Part shown: positions 23,697 to 30,815 of the stretch, piece after piece
Numbering within the stretch: position 1 is the stretch's first letter
Layout: each line of letters begins with the position of its first letter
Assembly: GCA_040905185.1 (NCBI GenBank)
Contig: JBBDRZ010000001.1
Location: 124,001 to 188,000, forward strand
Reading direction: 5' to 3'
Length of the DNA stretch: 64,000 nt
Source: DASTEQ01 sp040905185
GTDB lineage: Bacteria; Chloroflexota; Limnocylindria; QHBO01
Position numbers and translations under genes: made by a program
Notes under the pieces: model-generated
Told to the model about the DNA's origin: nothing
Databases searched by the model: none
The model's input: the letters and a program-made list of their open reading frames with translations, nothing else

Positions 23697-24443
23697 TCAG
23701 AGGCCGAGCAGGGCCAGGCGGGTCAGGAGCTCACCCGGGTCGTGGTCGGGCCGGCGCCCCAGCTCGATCTGGTCCAGGATCTGCCCGTCGCGCACCACCA
23801 GCACGCGGTCCGCATACGCCGCCGCGCGAGCTTCGTGGGTCACCAGCACGATGGTCTGGCCCAGTTGCACGCAGGAGCGCCACAGCAGATCGAGGATCTC
23901 GCCGCCGCTCGTGTAATCCAGGTTGCCGGTGGGTTCGTCCGCCAGCAGGAGGGCCGGCTCGGTGGCCAGCGCGCGGGCCAGGGCCACCCGTTGCTGCTCC
24001 CCGGCCGATAGCTGATCGGGCGCGTGATCGGCCTTGCCTTCCAGGCCGACCATGGCCAGCAGGTCATCCACGCGCTGGCGGCGCTCATGCACCGACTCTC
24101 CGCGGATCAGGAACGGGAGGGCCACGTTTTCGCGCACCGTCAGCAGCGGGATGAGGTTGAAGAACTGAAACACGAAACCGGTCTTGTCGCGCCGGGTCAG
24201 CGTCGCCTGCTCATCGTCGAGGGTGCTGATGTTCACGCCGTCAATGACGACCTGGCCCGCGGTGGGCTTGTCGAGGCCGCCGAGCAGGTGGAGGAGGGTG
24301 GACTTGCCCGATCCGGAGGCTCCCATGATGGCCACGAACTCTCCGCGCTCCACCGCCAGGCTGACCCCGCGCAGGGCGTCGACCTGGCCATCCCCGACCG
24401 GGTAGCGCTTGACGAGGTCTTGGGCCTCCAGGATGACCGTCAT
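23697..24443 (-). CDS. ABC transporter ATPase, LolD/MacB family
   Basis: A 248-residue ATPase. Walker A GASGSGKST is at residues 41-49, followed by the family-typical TRRDKTGFVFQFFNLIPLLT with the Q-loop, signature LSAGEQQRVALARAL (LSAGE instead of LSGGE) and Walker B in LLLADEPTGNLD. It partners the FtsX-type permease that follows. The ATG is supported by the TATCCT box 8 nt upstream. Confidence 0.92.
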   Translation of the reverse strand: MTVILEAQDLVKRYPVGDGQVDALRGVSLAVERGEFVAIMGASGSGKSTLLHLLGGLDKPTAGQVVIDGVNISTLDDEQATLTRRDKTGFVFQFFNLIPLLTVRENVALPFLIRGESVHERRQRVDDLLAMVGLEGKADHAPDQLSAGEQQRVALARALATEPALLLADEPTGNLDYTSGGEILDLLWRSCVQLGQTIVLVTHEARAAAYADRVLVVRDGQILDQIELGRRPDHDPGELLTRLALLGL

Positions 24444-24451
24444 CGGGCGAA

Positions 24452-24457
24452 AGGATA
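24452..24457 (-). promoter_or_regulatory. -10 box of leaderless start (LolD-like ATPase)
   Basis: On the minus strand TATCCT ends 8 nt before the ATG at 24443, with no Shine-Dalgarno sequence. Confidence 0.5.
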
Positions 24458-24484
24458 CGGGGCCGGGGCGAGCCGGGGAGCGGG

Positions 24485-25408
24485 TCAGCCGAAGACGAAC
24501 CCGATCAAGGCTCCCAGGAGTGTCTCGAATACGCCCTGGTCGGCGGGACCAGCAGCCTCGACCCGCAGACTGGCGACGGCCGGCGGCAGGATCGGCGCGC
24601 CGCGCGTGTCGAGGCCGGCCAAGGCCCGCTTCGGGACATTCGGCGCCCCCACGTGAACCAGGCTGCCGCTTCCGTCGAGGGGTTCAGCCGAAGTAGGGCG
24701 CACGGGGGCCGGCACGATGAGGGGAGGGAGCGTTGGCGCCGGGGCCGGCTGGTAGGCAACGCCGCCACCGCCACCGCCACCGCCACCGCCACCGCCCCCA
24801 CCGCCCCCACCCCCTCCCCCACTGGGCGGCGGTGGAGGAGCCGAGCCCGCGGCAGCCATGAAGAGCTCGGTGTACACCCGCGGGCTGCGGAGCGATCCGA
24901 GGAACTGGACGTTGTCGGCAGCCCAGGCTCCGACTCCACCATGGGTCCAACTGGTACCCAGGATGTTGGCGCGGTGGCCAGGAGAGTTCATGAAGCCGTT
25001 GTGCGCGGCCACCGGGGAGTCGGCGTCCGAGTAGCCGTTGTTCCAGGCGATGTTCTCGCCGCCCAGGGTGTAGCTCAGCCCGTTCTGGTCATACCAGTGG
25101 TAGACCTGGTAGCCGGTGCCCAGGATGGTGTGGCTGAAATAGTTGCGCTCGATCATGTCCTGGCTTCGCCAACGAGCAATTGATACCAGGGTGCCGTGCT
25201 GGACCAGCACGTTGAGCCCGTTGTTGGCGCGAGCGCCGTTCAGCAGCTGCCACAGGGTCGCCTCCGCGCTCGCCTGGTCCCAGGCACTGGCTGTCGCCGG
25301 ACCCGACCAGACCAGGAGCGCAGCGGCCATCAGGGCCGTGCCCGCAAGCCCTGTAGCGCGGAGGAGGACGTTCGGTTGACGCCGAATCGAGACAGGCGCT
25401 GAGCGCAT
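24485..25408 (-). CDS. Secreted CAP-domain (SCP/PR1-like) protein
   Basis: A 307-residue protein. Residues 1-42 are a signal peptide with core GTALMAAALLVWSGPATASA. Residues about 45-190 form a CAP domain: LLNGARANNGLNVL, then SQDMIERNYFSH, GENIAWNNGYSD and HRANILGTSWTHGGVG, with the histidines that line the CAP cavity. A linker of about 21 consecutive glycines follows three to five prolines, then a Pro/Ala-rich and less ordered C-terminal region of about 90 residues. Bacterial CAP proteins are extracellular with mostly unknown roles. The poly-glycine run is built from short GCC/ACC codon repeats and may vary in length. Confidence 0.87.
   Translation of the reverse strand: MRSAPVSIRRQPNVLLRATGLAGTALMAAALLVWSGPATASAWDQASAEATLWQLLNGARANNGLNVLVQHGTLVSIARWRSQDMIERNYFSHTILGTGYQVYHWYDQNGLSYTLGGENIAWNNGYSDADSPVAAHNGFMNSPGHRANILGTSWTHGGVGAWAADNVQFLGSLRSPRVYTELFMAAAGSAPPPPPSGGGGGGGGGGGGGGGGGGGGVAYQPAPAPTLPPLIVPAPVRPTSAEPLDGSGSLVHVGAPNVPKRALAGLDTRGAPILPPAVASLRVEAAGPADQGVFETLLGALIGFVFG
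24759..24822. repeat. Triplet repeat coding a poly-glycine tract
   Basis: Alternating ACCGCC units on the plus strand encode the glycine run of the CAP protein on the minus strand. Slippage would change the linker length in steps of one residue. Confidence 0.85.
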
Positions 25409-25494
25409 GCGATAGCACCCCTGGATCGGTCCGCCTTCGTGACGGACGTACCAGAAGGCTACGGTGGCCCAGGGCCACGGTCAGTAGCGCGGTC

Positions 25495-25514
25495 GTCCCG
25501 GCTCGGGCCGGGAC
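25495..25514. terminator. GC-rich hairpin downstream of the RDD gene
   Basis: GTCCCGGC and GCCGGGAC form a perfect 8-bp stem with a 4-nt loop. It lies 50 nt past the RDD reading frame (minus strand). There is no clear T-run, so termination is uncertain. Confidence 0.35.
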
Positions 25515-25564
25515 CATCAGGTCTCTAGGCCCTGACTGTCGCCGGGCCGTGGTCGGGGAGTGCG

Positions 25565-25992
25565 TCAGGTGGGGCGCACGACCACGGTTCCGGCGATCTT
25601 GTCGTGCCAACCCTGCTTGCGGCGGTCGAACGCGATCCAGATCACGCCCAGGAACAGGATCACGATGCTGATGATCAGCCCGACGTAGCGGAGCAGCGAG
25701 CGGACGATGTCGACCTTGCCGCCATCGGCAGCCAGCACGATCCGCATGTTGAACGGAATCATCCCCGGGCTCTGGCCACGCCAGGTCCAGAAGCCGACGA
25801 AATAGACGAGGTCGATGAGGAGGCCGATGGCGTTGGTGGTGTAGTTGAAGACAAACCCGTCGTTGTCGAAGGTCACAGCGCTGCCGCCTCCGATGAGCGG
25901 GGCAACCGCGGCGGTGAGCACCCCGAGCACGATGGCGTCCAGGATGAAGGCAACGAGGCGGACCCAGAAGCCGGCGTATCGGAGGCCCTGGG
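25565..25992 (-). pseudogene. RDD family membrane protein, 5' end lost
   Basis: The frame encodes LRYAGFWVRLVAFILDAIVL, the typical first membrane helix of RDD proteins with its Arg and Asp, then a second helix and RGQSPGMIPFNMRIV and WIAFDRRKQGWHDKIAGT, which is the normal C terminus. Upstream of LRYAGF no ATG, GTG or TTG exists in frame before a stop, and the sequence changes directly into an integrase fragment on the other strand. The only in-frame start is GTG 25930, which would remove the first half of helix 1. The gene is probably inactive or makes a shortened product of 121 residues. Confidence 0.65.
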
Positions 25993-25998
25993 CGGGCC

Positions 25999-26220
25999 GC
26001 CAGGAATGTCTCCCGCGCCTTCGCTGAGGTACTCCAGCGGGCCGGGCTACCGAGGATCAGGTTTCACGATCTCCGACACTCGGCGGCGACGCTCATGCTG
26101 GCTCAGGGGGTCGATCCACGGACAATCATGGAGACGTTGGGGCACTCGCAGATCGGTACAACGCTGAACATCTACGCCCACGTTCTGCCCGCGATGCAGC
26201 GGGACGCGGCGGATCGGATC
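25999..26220 (+). pseudogene. Tyrosine integrase C-terminal remnant
   Basis: The frame reads RNVSRAFAEVLQRAGL, then RIRFHDLRHSAATLMLAQGV, then TLGHSQIGTTLNIYAHVLP. This is the catalytic end of a phage-type integrase with the HxxR motif (HDLRH), the second His (GHS) and the tyrosine (IYAH). Everything before it is missing and no start codon or complete domain is present. It differs from the intact recombinase at 18196 (GHS versus GWT), so it comes from another element. It abuts the truncated RDD gene on its left. Confidence 0.8.
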
Positions 26221-26253
26221 GGGCCGCCCTGTTCGGGGGTTAGGACGGGGCTA

Positions 26254-26835
26254 TCAGTAGCGGAGCAGCGTCATCACCGCACCGACGCGGTTGAACATGA
26301 GCAGCCCGATCGGCAAGGTGATGATGATCACGCACAGTAACCACGCGACGCCGAGGTAAATGGCTCCCACCCACCAGCCGACGAAGACGAACCAAAGGGC
26401 ACGTGCCCACAGTGGGTACTGCTCGACGGTCCCGCCGGTGACGTACGTGACCCCGTCCCGGATCTCAATCGTGTGCGAGTCCGTCCGCGGCCTCAGGGTG
26501 AGAATTACGGGCAGTCGGTTGAAGATCATGAAACCAAGCGGCAGGCCGATGATGATGACGCACAGAAAGTACGCAGCGACGATCGCGAGTCCGCTTAGCC
26601 ACCAGCCGACAAAGATGAACCAAATCGTGCGCACAAAGAACCCCGGACCGGTGGACCGCTGAATGATGACAACGTTTTGGCTGACATTGACGGTCGGTGG
26701 AGCGGTCGGACTGACCGGTGGCGCAGGCGATGGTGAGGTCGGAACGGTGAGCGGGTCCGGCATCGCTCCGGGCAGCGTCACGTCGGGCGGCTGGATTCCA
26801 CCCTGGTCCTCCGGGACCCTAGGTTGGTCGGACAT
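26254..26835 (-). CDS. YccF-type inner membrane protein
   Basis: A 193-residue protein. About 55 N-terminal residues are Pro/Thr/Ser-rich and likely disordered. Two YccF repeats follow: FVRTIWFIFVGWWLSGLAI with IIGLPLGFMIFNRLP, and WARALWFVFVGWWVGAIYLG with IITLPIGLLMFNRVG. Each repeat supplies two hydrophobic segments, giving four in total. Function unknown. ATG 26835 is preceded by GGGAGGGCAGG, a plausible ribosome-binding site, and is preferred over 26877. Confidence 0.85.
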   Translation of the reverse strand: MSDQPRVPEDQGGIQPPDVTLPGAMPDPLTVPTSPSPAPPVSPTAPPTVNVSQNVVIIQRSTGPGFFVRTIWFIFVGWWLSGLAIVAAYFLCVIIIGLPLGFMIFNRLPVILTLRPRTDSHTIEIRDGVTYVTGGTVEQYPLWARALWFVFVGWWVGAIYLGVAWLLCVIIITLPIGLLMFNRVGAVMTLLRY

Positions 26836-26934
26836 GGCACCTGCCCTCCCCACCACCAAGCGCAGGCGCCGACCCATTCAGGGCCGGCCCGCGCAGGCTC
26901 GAGTTTAGCCACTCCACCGCCCGCAAATCCCTGT

Positions 26935-26955
26935 GGCTGTCAATTTGGCTGTCAA
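26935..26955 (+). repeat. Short tandem repeat near tRNA-His
   Basis: GGCTGTCAA occurs twice 12 bp apart (26935-26943, 26947-26955), linked by TTT. The locality holds an integrase remnant and a tRNA gene, so it may be a trace of an old integration, but nothing else supports that. Confidence 0.5.
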
Positions 26956-27012
26956 CCGACCGAATGTTCCCGGCGTGGGCACCTACCGCGAGCAATTTCG
27001 TGCTCAAAATGG

Positions 27013-27089
27013 TGGGGTGGCCTACGGGGCTTGAACCCGTAACCTTCGGAGCCACAATCCGATGCTCTGCCAGTTGAGCTAAGGCCACC
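27013..27089 (-). tRNA. tRNA-His(GTG)
   Basis: The minus strand folds with acceptor GTGGCCT/AGGCCAC, D-stem GCTC/GAGC, anticodon stem TCGGA/TCCGA around loop TTGTGGC (anticodon GTG), T-stem ACGGG/CCCGT with loop TTCAAGC, discriminator C and encoded CCA. The extra G at position -1, required by histidyl-tRNA synthetase, is present. No duplicated fragment of this tRNA was seen nearby. Confidence 0.95.
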
Positions 27090-27125
27090 GCGGCTGACGA
27101 GTGTAGCCCGAGCGCCGACGCTGGG

Positions 27126-27917
27126 TCAGCCGAGGCGGGTGAGGATCTCCTCCCGGTCAAAGGCCCACGAGCCGATGATCAGCAGGGCCCCGATCAGGCC
27201 CACCACCACCAGGTCGCCGACGAGGACCTGGCTCATGCTGAAGGTCGCCTGCCCTCCCAGGAACTGCGCCACGGCGACCGCGATGATGGGCAGGACCACG
27301 AACGCGCCGAACTGCTGGGCGGTCCGGGGGTCGCCGACCCGCGAGCTGACGATGACGCCCAGCAGGACCGACAGCACGCAGATCAGCGGGACCAGGGTGG
27401 CCATGGCCACCATCCATTGCGGGCTGAACACCATCCGCAGCAGGCGCGGGTCGGCGATCGCCCCGTTGATGAGGCCGTAGGCTACCCACACCGCCCAGGT
27501 GGCGAGGACGGCCGGCAGGGCAGCCGCGATGGTCTTGCCGGCGAGCAGCTCGGAGACCTCGATCGGGGTCGCGAGCTGCGGCTCCAGGGATCGCGCCTGC
27601 CGCTCGCCGATGACCGACTGCGAGGCAATCGCGATGGGCACCATGGCCGGGATGAGCAGGAAGTAGGCCATGAAGTTGGTGACGATGAAGCCCTGGGCCG
27701 CCAGCTTGGGCGGCAGGTCGGGGAAGGCGGCGAGCATGACCGCAATCTGGCCCAGCTGGTTCACATCCAGGTCGTTGACCTCGATGAAGCCCACGATGGC
27801 GATCGGAATAGCGGCGAAGATGACGGCCGGCGCGGCGACGGCAGCCAGCAACAGCCGGTTGGACCCGATCTCGCGCCACTCCTTGCCGAAGACGGTGGCC
27901 ACCAGCCTAAGCCGCAC
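27126..27917 (-). CDS. ABC-2 type transporter permease
   Basis: A 263-residue membrane protein with six predicted helices and a long extracytoplasmic-side segment between helices 1 and 2 (IEVNDLDVNQLGQIAVML). IGERQARSLEPQLATPIEVSEL is the cytosolic coupling region typical of ABC-2 permeases of the gliding/Na+ exporter kind. The GTG start overlaps the 3' end of the ATPase gene by 11 nt. Substrate unknown. Confidence 0.85.
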   Translation of the reverse strand: MRLRLVATVFGKEWREIGSNRLLLAAVAAPAVIFAAIPIAIVGFIEVNDLDVNQLGQIAVMLAAFPDLPPKLAAQGFIVTNFMAYFLLIPAMVPIAIASQSVIGERQARSLEPQLATPIEVSELLAGKTIAAALPAVLATWAVWVAYGLINGAIADPRLLRMVFSPQWMVAMATLVPLICVLSVLLGVIVSSRVGDPRTAQQFGAFVVLPIIAVAVAQFLGGQATFSMSQVLVGDLVVVGLIGALLIIGSWAFDREEILTRLG

Positions 27918-28863
27918 GGGCGCCCTCCGGGTCGCGTTCGCCGCGCTCGCCGACCAGCTCCAGGTAGACCTGCTCCAGGCTGGCGACGTCCTCGGCCACC
28001 GCCAGCACCCGAGCCCCGCGCGTCACGAGCTCACGCACCAGCTCCGGGGTGTCGCGCCGGGGCTCGGCCAGCTCCACCCACAGGTCGCCGCCCTCGGCCC
28101 GCGCGTTGCGCACGAAGGGCAGTGAACCGAGCGTGGCGGCCAGCGCCGACGCGTCGACCAGGCCACCGTCCAGCGCGACCCGTGTAGCCGCAGCCCGACC
28201 CCGGCGGCGCAGCTCGGCGGGCGTCCCCTCGGCCAGCAACCGCCCGTTCAGGATCCCGATCCGATCACACACGCGCTCCGCCTCGTCCAGGTTGTGGGTG
28301 CACAGGACGATCGAGCGGCCCTCGTCCCGGAGCGTGGCGACCAGCTCGCGAATAGACTTGGCCGCCTCGGGGTCGAGTGCGCTGGTCGGCTCGTCGAGGT
28401 AGATCACCCGCGGCTCGTGGAGCAGGGCCCGGGCGATCGCCACTCGTTGGCGCATGCCCTTCGAGTAGCCGCTGACCCGCCGGTCGGCGGCGTCGGTCAA
28501 GCCGACCACGGCCAGGTAGCGGTCCACCGCCGCCCGCAGGGCGGCATCGGTCAGTCCGTACAGGCGCCCGTAGTAGGTCAGGTTCTGTCTCGCGGTCAGC
28601 CGGTCGTGCAGCCCCGGGCTCTCGGTCAGGATCCCGGTCAGGGATCGGATCTGCGGGTTGTCGCGCCCGAGCTCGAGGTCGACCACCCGCACTCTGCCGG
28701 CGCTGGGGGCGATCAACCCGGCCAGGATCCGGACCGTGGTCGTCTTGCCCGCCCCGTTGGGGCCCAACAGCCCGTAGATCTGTCCCGCGCGCACGGTGAA
28801 GGACACGTCCCGCAGCGCGGTGACGATCCCGAATCGTCGCTCCAGGCCTTCGACGGCAATCAA
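27907..28863 (-). CDS. ABC transporter ATP-binding protein
   Basis: A 318-residue ATPase started by TTG. Walker A GPNGAGKTT is near residues 34-42, the signature VSGYSKGMRQRVAIARAL and Walker B RVIYLDEPTSALDPE follow, and the last 100 residues are the regulatory tail of CcmA/NatA-like proteins. It works with the permease encoded just after it. The TAGCAT box 7 nt before the TTG supports this unusual start. Confidence 0.9.
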   Translation of the reverse strand: MIAVEGLERRFGIVTALRDVSFTVRAGQIYGLLGPNGAGKTTTVRILAGLIAPSAGRVRVVDLELGRDNPQIRSLTGILTESPGLHDRLTARQNLTYYGRLYGLTDAALRAAVDRYLAVVGLTDAADRRVSGYSKGMRQRVAIARALLHEPRVIYLDEPTSALDPEAAKSIRELVATLRDEGRSIVLCTHNLDEAERVCDRIGILNGRLLAEGTPAELRRRGRAAATRVALDGGLVDASALAATLGSLPFVRNARAEGGDLWVELAEPRRDTPELVRELVTRGARVLAVAEDVASLEQVYLELVGERGERDPEGARAA

Positions 28864-28870
28864 CCGACCG

Positions 28871-28876
28871 ATGCTA
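28871..28876 (-). promoter_or_regulatory. -10 box of leaderless TTG start (ABC ATPase)
   Basis: On the minus strand TAGCAT ends 7 nt before the TTG at 28863. Confidence 0.5.
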
Positions 28877-28927
28877 GCAGGGCGCGGTCAGTGGTCCGGA
28901 AGCGGCCTTTTCGCCGGTCCGGCGTGG

Positions 28928-28933
28928 CAAGAT
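28928..28933 (+). promoter_or_regulatory. -10 box of leaderless start (Nudix hydrolase)
   Basis: CAAGAT ends 6 nt before the ATG at 28940. The match is weaker than at other genes (first base C, third position A). Confidence 0.4.
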
Positions 28934-28939
28934 CGGCCC

Positions 28940-29470
28940 ATGGAGGAGCGGACCCTGCGCACGCGACGAGTGTTCGAGGGCCGCCTGCTGAAGGTTCGGG
29001 TCGACGACGTGGCCATGGCCGATGGCCGGCCCGCGCAGCGCGAGATCATCGAGCATCCAGGGGCGGTGGCCATCCTGGCCTGGGACGGCGAGCGGCTGGC
29101 CGCGGTCCGCCAATGGCGCCAGGCAGCAGGGCGCCTGACCCTCGAGCTCCCCGCCGGCACGCGGGACCCGGACGAGGCGCCGCGGCACACCGCCGAGCGG
29201 GAGCTGGCCGAAGAATGCGGCCTGGCGGCTCAGACCTGGGAGCCGGGGCCCGGGTTCTGGACCGCCCCCGGCTTCTGCACCGAGTTCCTGACCCTGTGGC
29301 TGGCCACCGACCTGCACCCGGTCAGCGTCGCCGGCCCGGAGGACGAGGCCCTCGAGCTCGAGTGGCTGACCCTGGATCAGGCGCTGGCCGCTGTCGCGGA
29401 CGGGGCGATCAACGATGCCAAGTCGCTGGTCGGGATCTACTGGCTGGCGCGGCGGCTGGGGCGGGGCTAA
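28940..29470 (+). CDS. Nudix hydrolase, ADP-ribose pyrophosphatase type
   Basis: A 176-residue Nudix enzyme. The Nudix box G-x5-E-x7-REL-x-EE-x-GL is complete between GTRDPDE and AERELAEECGL. EHPGAVAILAWDGERLAAVRQ before it and FCTEFLTLWLATDL after it are typical of ADP-ribose or NDP-sugar pyrophosphatases. It probably cleaves ADP-ribose to AMP and ribose-5-phosphate; the nearby NAD-salvage gene at 29781 fits this. The ATG at 28940 gives the normal N terminus (RTRRVFEGRLLKVRVDDV). Confidence 0.88.
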   Translation: MEERTLRTRRVFEGRLLKVRVDDVAMADGRPAQREIIEHPGAVAILAWDGERLAAVRQWRQAAGRLTLELPAGTRDPDEAPRHTAERELAEECGLAAQTWEPGPGFWTAPGFCTEFLTLWLATDLHPVSVAGPEDEALELEWLTLDQALAAVADGAINDAKSLVGIYWLARRLGRG

Positions 29471-29713
29471 CCGGCTGACTTAGCCGGCTGGACCTGATTG
29501 GTCGTTGGGCTCATGTACACCAGATGTACGTATCGGCCAAGAAGTCTCGATTGCGGCGTGGATTTCGGCTGCTGCGTGGCCAATTTGTCCACGTGGTGAA
29601 CATTGCGGCCAAAATCGGGCCCTTTAGAGCGCTCAGGCGGTTAACTTTGGCCGGTACGTACGCCACGTGTACAAAGGCGCGGTTCCGGCGGCGCGTCCGT
29701 GGCGGGAAAGCGA
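29471..29713. other. Intergenic region with inverted repeats
   Basis: Between the Nudix gene and the terminator hairpin there is no convincing gene. The base composition is less GC-rich than the surroundings. It contains the long imperfect inverted repeat described separately and two further CGGCCAA/TGGCCAA words. Confidence 0.55.
29515..29672. repeat. Imperfect 26-bp inverted repeat
   Basis: The arm at 29515-29540 (GTACAC-N5-GTACGTA-N-CGGCCAA) matches the reverse complement of 29647-29672 at 20 of 26 positions; the mismatches are confined to a 5-nt block and one base. The arms are separated by 106 bp. A small foldback element, a cruciform or a structured RNA is possible. Confidence 0.7.
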
Positions 29714-29739
29714 AACGCCCGGTCCGAAGACCGGGCGTT
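29714..29739. terminator. Bidirectional intrinsic terminator
   Basis: A perfect 11-bp stem (AACGCCCGGTC / GACCGGGCGTT) with loop CGAA is followed by TTCGAGTTT on the plus strand and by a TTTCGCTTT-like tract on the minus strand. It separates the convergent Nudix and nicotinate phosphoribosyltransferase genes. Confidence 0.8.
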
Positions 29740-29761
29740 CGAGTTTGCGAGTGGGTCGGGA

Positions 29762-29796
29762 CTAGCCAGCCAGGTCGGGGCTAGCCAGCCAGGTCG
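29762..29796. repeat. Duplicated 3' end of the NAPRTase gene
   Basis: CTAGCCAGCCAGGTCG occurs at 29762-29777 and 29781-29796. The second copy is the actual gene end (codons for Asp-Leu-Ala-Gly and stop, minus strand); the first is a duplicate just past the stop. Confidence 0.85.
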
Positions 29797-30815
29797 AGGC
29801 GCTGCAGGCGGGGGTTCGCAGTCCGGCCCGGAATCCGGCCGCGCTTGGCGATTGGCTGACCGTCGATCTGCTTGAGATCCCCGGTGAAGTCGATTGGGCT
29901 CGCGTCCGAGATGGCGGATCCCACGGCGTAGGAATCGACCGGCGCCCCGGCAGCCTTGAACTGACCGATCCGCTCGGCGTCAAGCCCGCCCGATACCACG
30001 ATCTTGACGTGCTGGTGGCCGGCCAGGTCAAGGCGGGCGCGGACCTCCTTGACGAGGTCCGGGGTGACGCGGCCGCGCTCGGAGGGCGTGTCGAGCCGCA
30101 CGCCCCACAGCCGCTCCCCGAGGGCCTCGGCCACGCGGAGCGACTCCTCGGCTTCGTCCTTGAAGGTGTCGACCAGGACGATGCGCGGGACCCGTGGATC
30201 GATGTGGCGGTCGAAGGCTTCCGCGGCCCGGACCGTGTCTCCGAAGATGAGGACCAGGGCGTGGGGCATGGTGCCGGTCGGTGACAGGCCTGCCAGGCGC
30301 GCGCCGGCCGGCGTGGAAGCACCGATGCAGCCGCCGACCACGCTGGCGTAGTCCATCTGGTCGGCCACGCTGGGGTGGACGTGGCGCGCCCCGAATCCGA
30401 TGACCGGGATGGGGGCCGCCGCCTCCACGACCACGCGGGCCGCGGTCGCCCAGCCGGAGGATTGGGCCAGGGTACCCAGCACTGCCGTCTCGTACAGGCC
30501 GTAGGCCGAGTAGCGGGCCTCGATCCGCATGACGACCTCCTTGGGCTCGAAGCGGTCGCCGTCCGACAGGGACTCGAGCACCGGAGTCGGGTCGTGGCCG
30601 TTGCCGGGGCCCAGCACGCGACGCAGGAAGGCGTGGACCTCGGCGGCGCCACACAGGATCCCCCCGTCCCGGGCGAAGACCTCCATGACCACCACCGGGT
30701 CGAGATGCTCGGCGCGGAGGATGGCGCGGGCCCGCTCCAAATACACGTCGGCGGTCTGCCCGGTCAGCACCTCATCCGCTGCGTCGAACCGCCGGGCCGC
30801 GTCCTCGCCGGTCAT
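29781..30815 (-). CDS. Nicotinate phosphoribosyltransferase
   Basis: A 344-residue enzyme of NAD salvage that condenses nicotinate with PRPP to nicotinate mononucleotide. It resembles the short archaeal/Thermoplasma-type NAPRTases: LTGQTADVYLERARAIL at the N terminus, ARYSAYGLYETAVLG, GFGARHVHPSVADQMDY, then GVRLDTPSERG and VVSGGLDAERI for phosphate/ribose binding, and DSYAVGSAI near the end. A basic C-terminal segment follows. Its ATG overlaps the upstream stop (ATGA) and a -10 box also lies just upstream, so both coupling and independent leaderless transcription are possible. Confidence 0.88.
   Translation of the reverse strand: MTGEDAARRFDAADEVLTGQTADVYLERARAILRAEHLDPVVVMEVFARDGGILCGAAEVHAFLRRVLGPGNGHDPTPVLESLSDGDRFEPKEVVMRIEARYSAYGLYETAVLGTLAQSSGWATAARVVVEAAAPIPVIGFGARHVHPSVADQMDYASVVGGCIGASTPAGARLAGLSPTGTMPHALVLIFGDTVRAAEAFDRHIDPRVPRIVLVDTFKDEAEESLRVAEALGERLWGVRLDTPSERGRVTPDLVKEVRARLDLAGHQHVKIVVSGGLDAERIGQFKAAGAPVDSYAVGSAISDASPIDFTGDLKQIDGQPIAKRGRIPGRTANPRLQRLDLAG

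Noticed and set aside
24759..24822. CRISPR-like or satellite array
   Set aside because: It is a codon repeat inside the CAP gene with no spacers; no CRISPR array or cas gene exists in the window.
25993..26036. A frameshifted N terminus of the RDD protein on the minus strand
   Set aside because: The tempting reading is the antisense of an integrase segment (RNVSRAFAEVLQRAGL) that fits its family much better on the plus strand.
26935..26955. An attachment site next to tRNA-His
   Set aside because: The short GGCTGTCAA repeat does not match any part of the tRNA and has no partner at another element end.
29524..29784. An 86-codon frame after the Nudix gene
   Set aside because: It reads through the terminator hairpin and the duplicated end of the NAPRTase gene, is extremely Arg-rich and has no ribosome-binding site.
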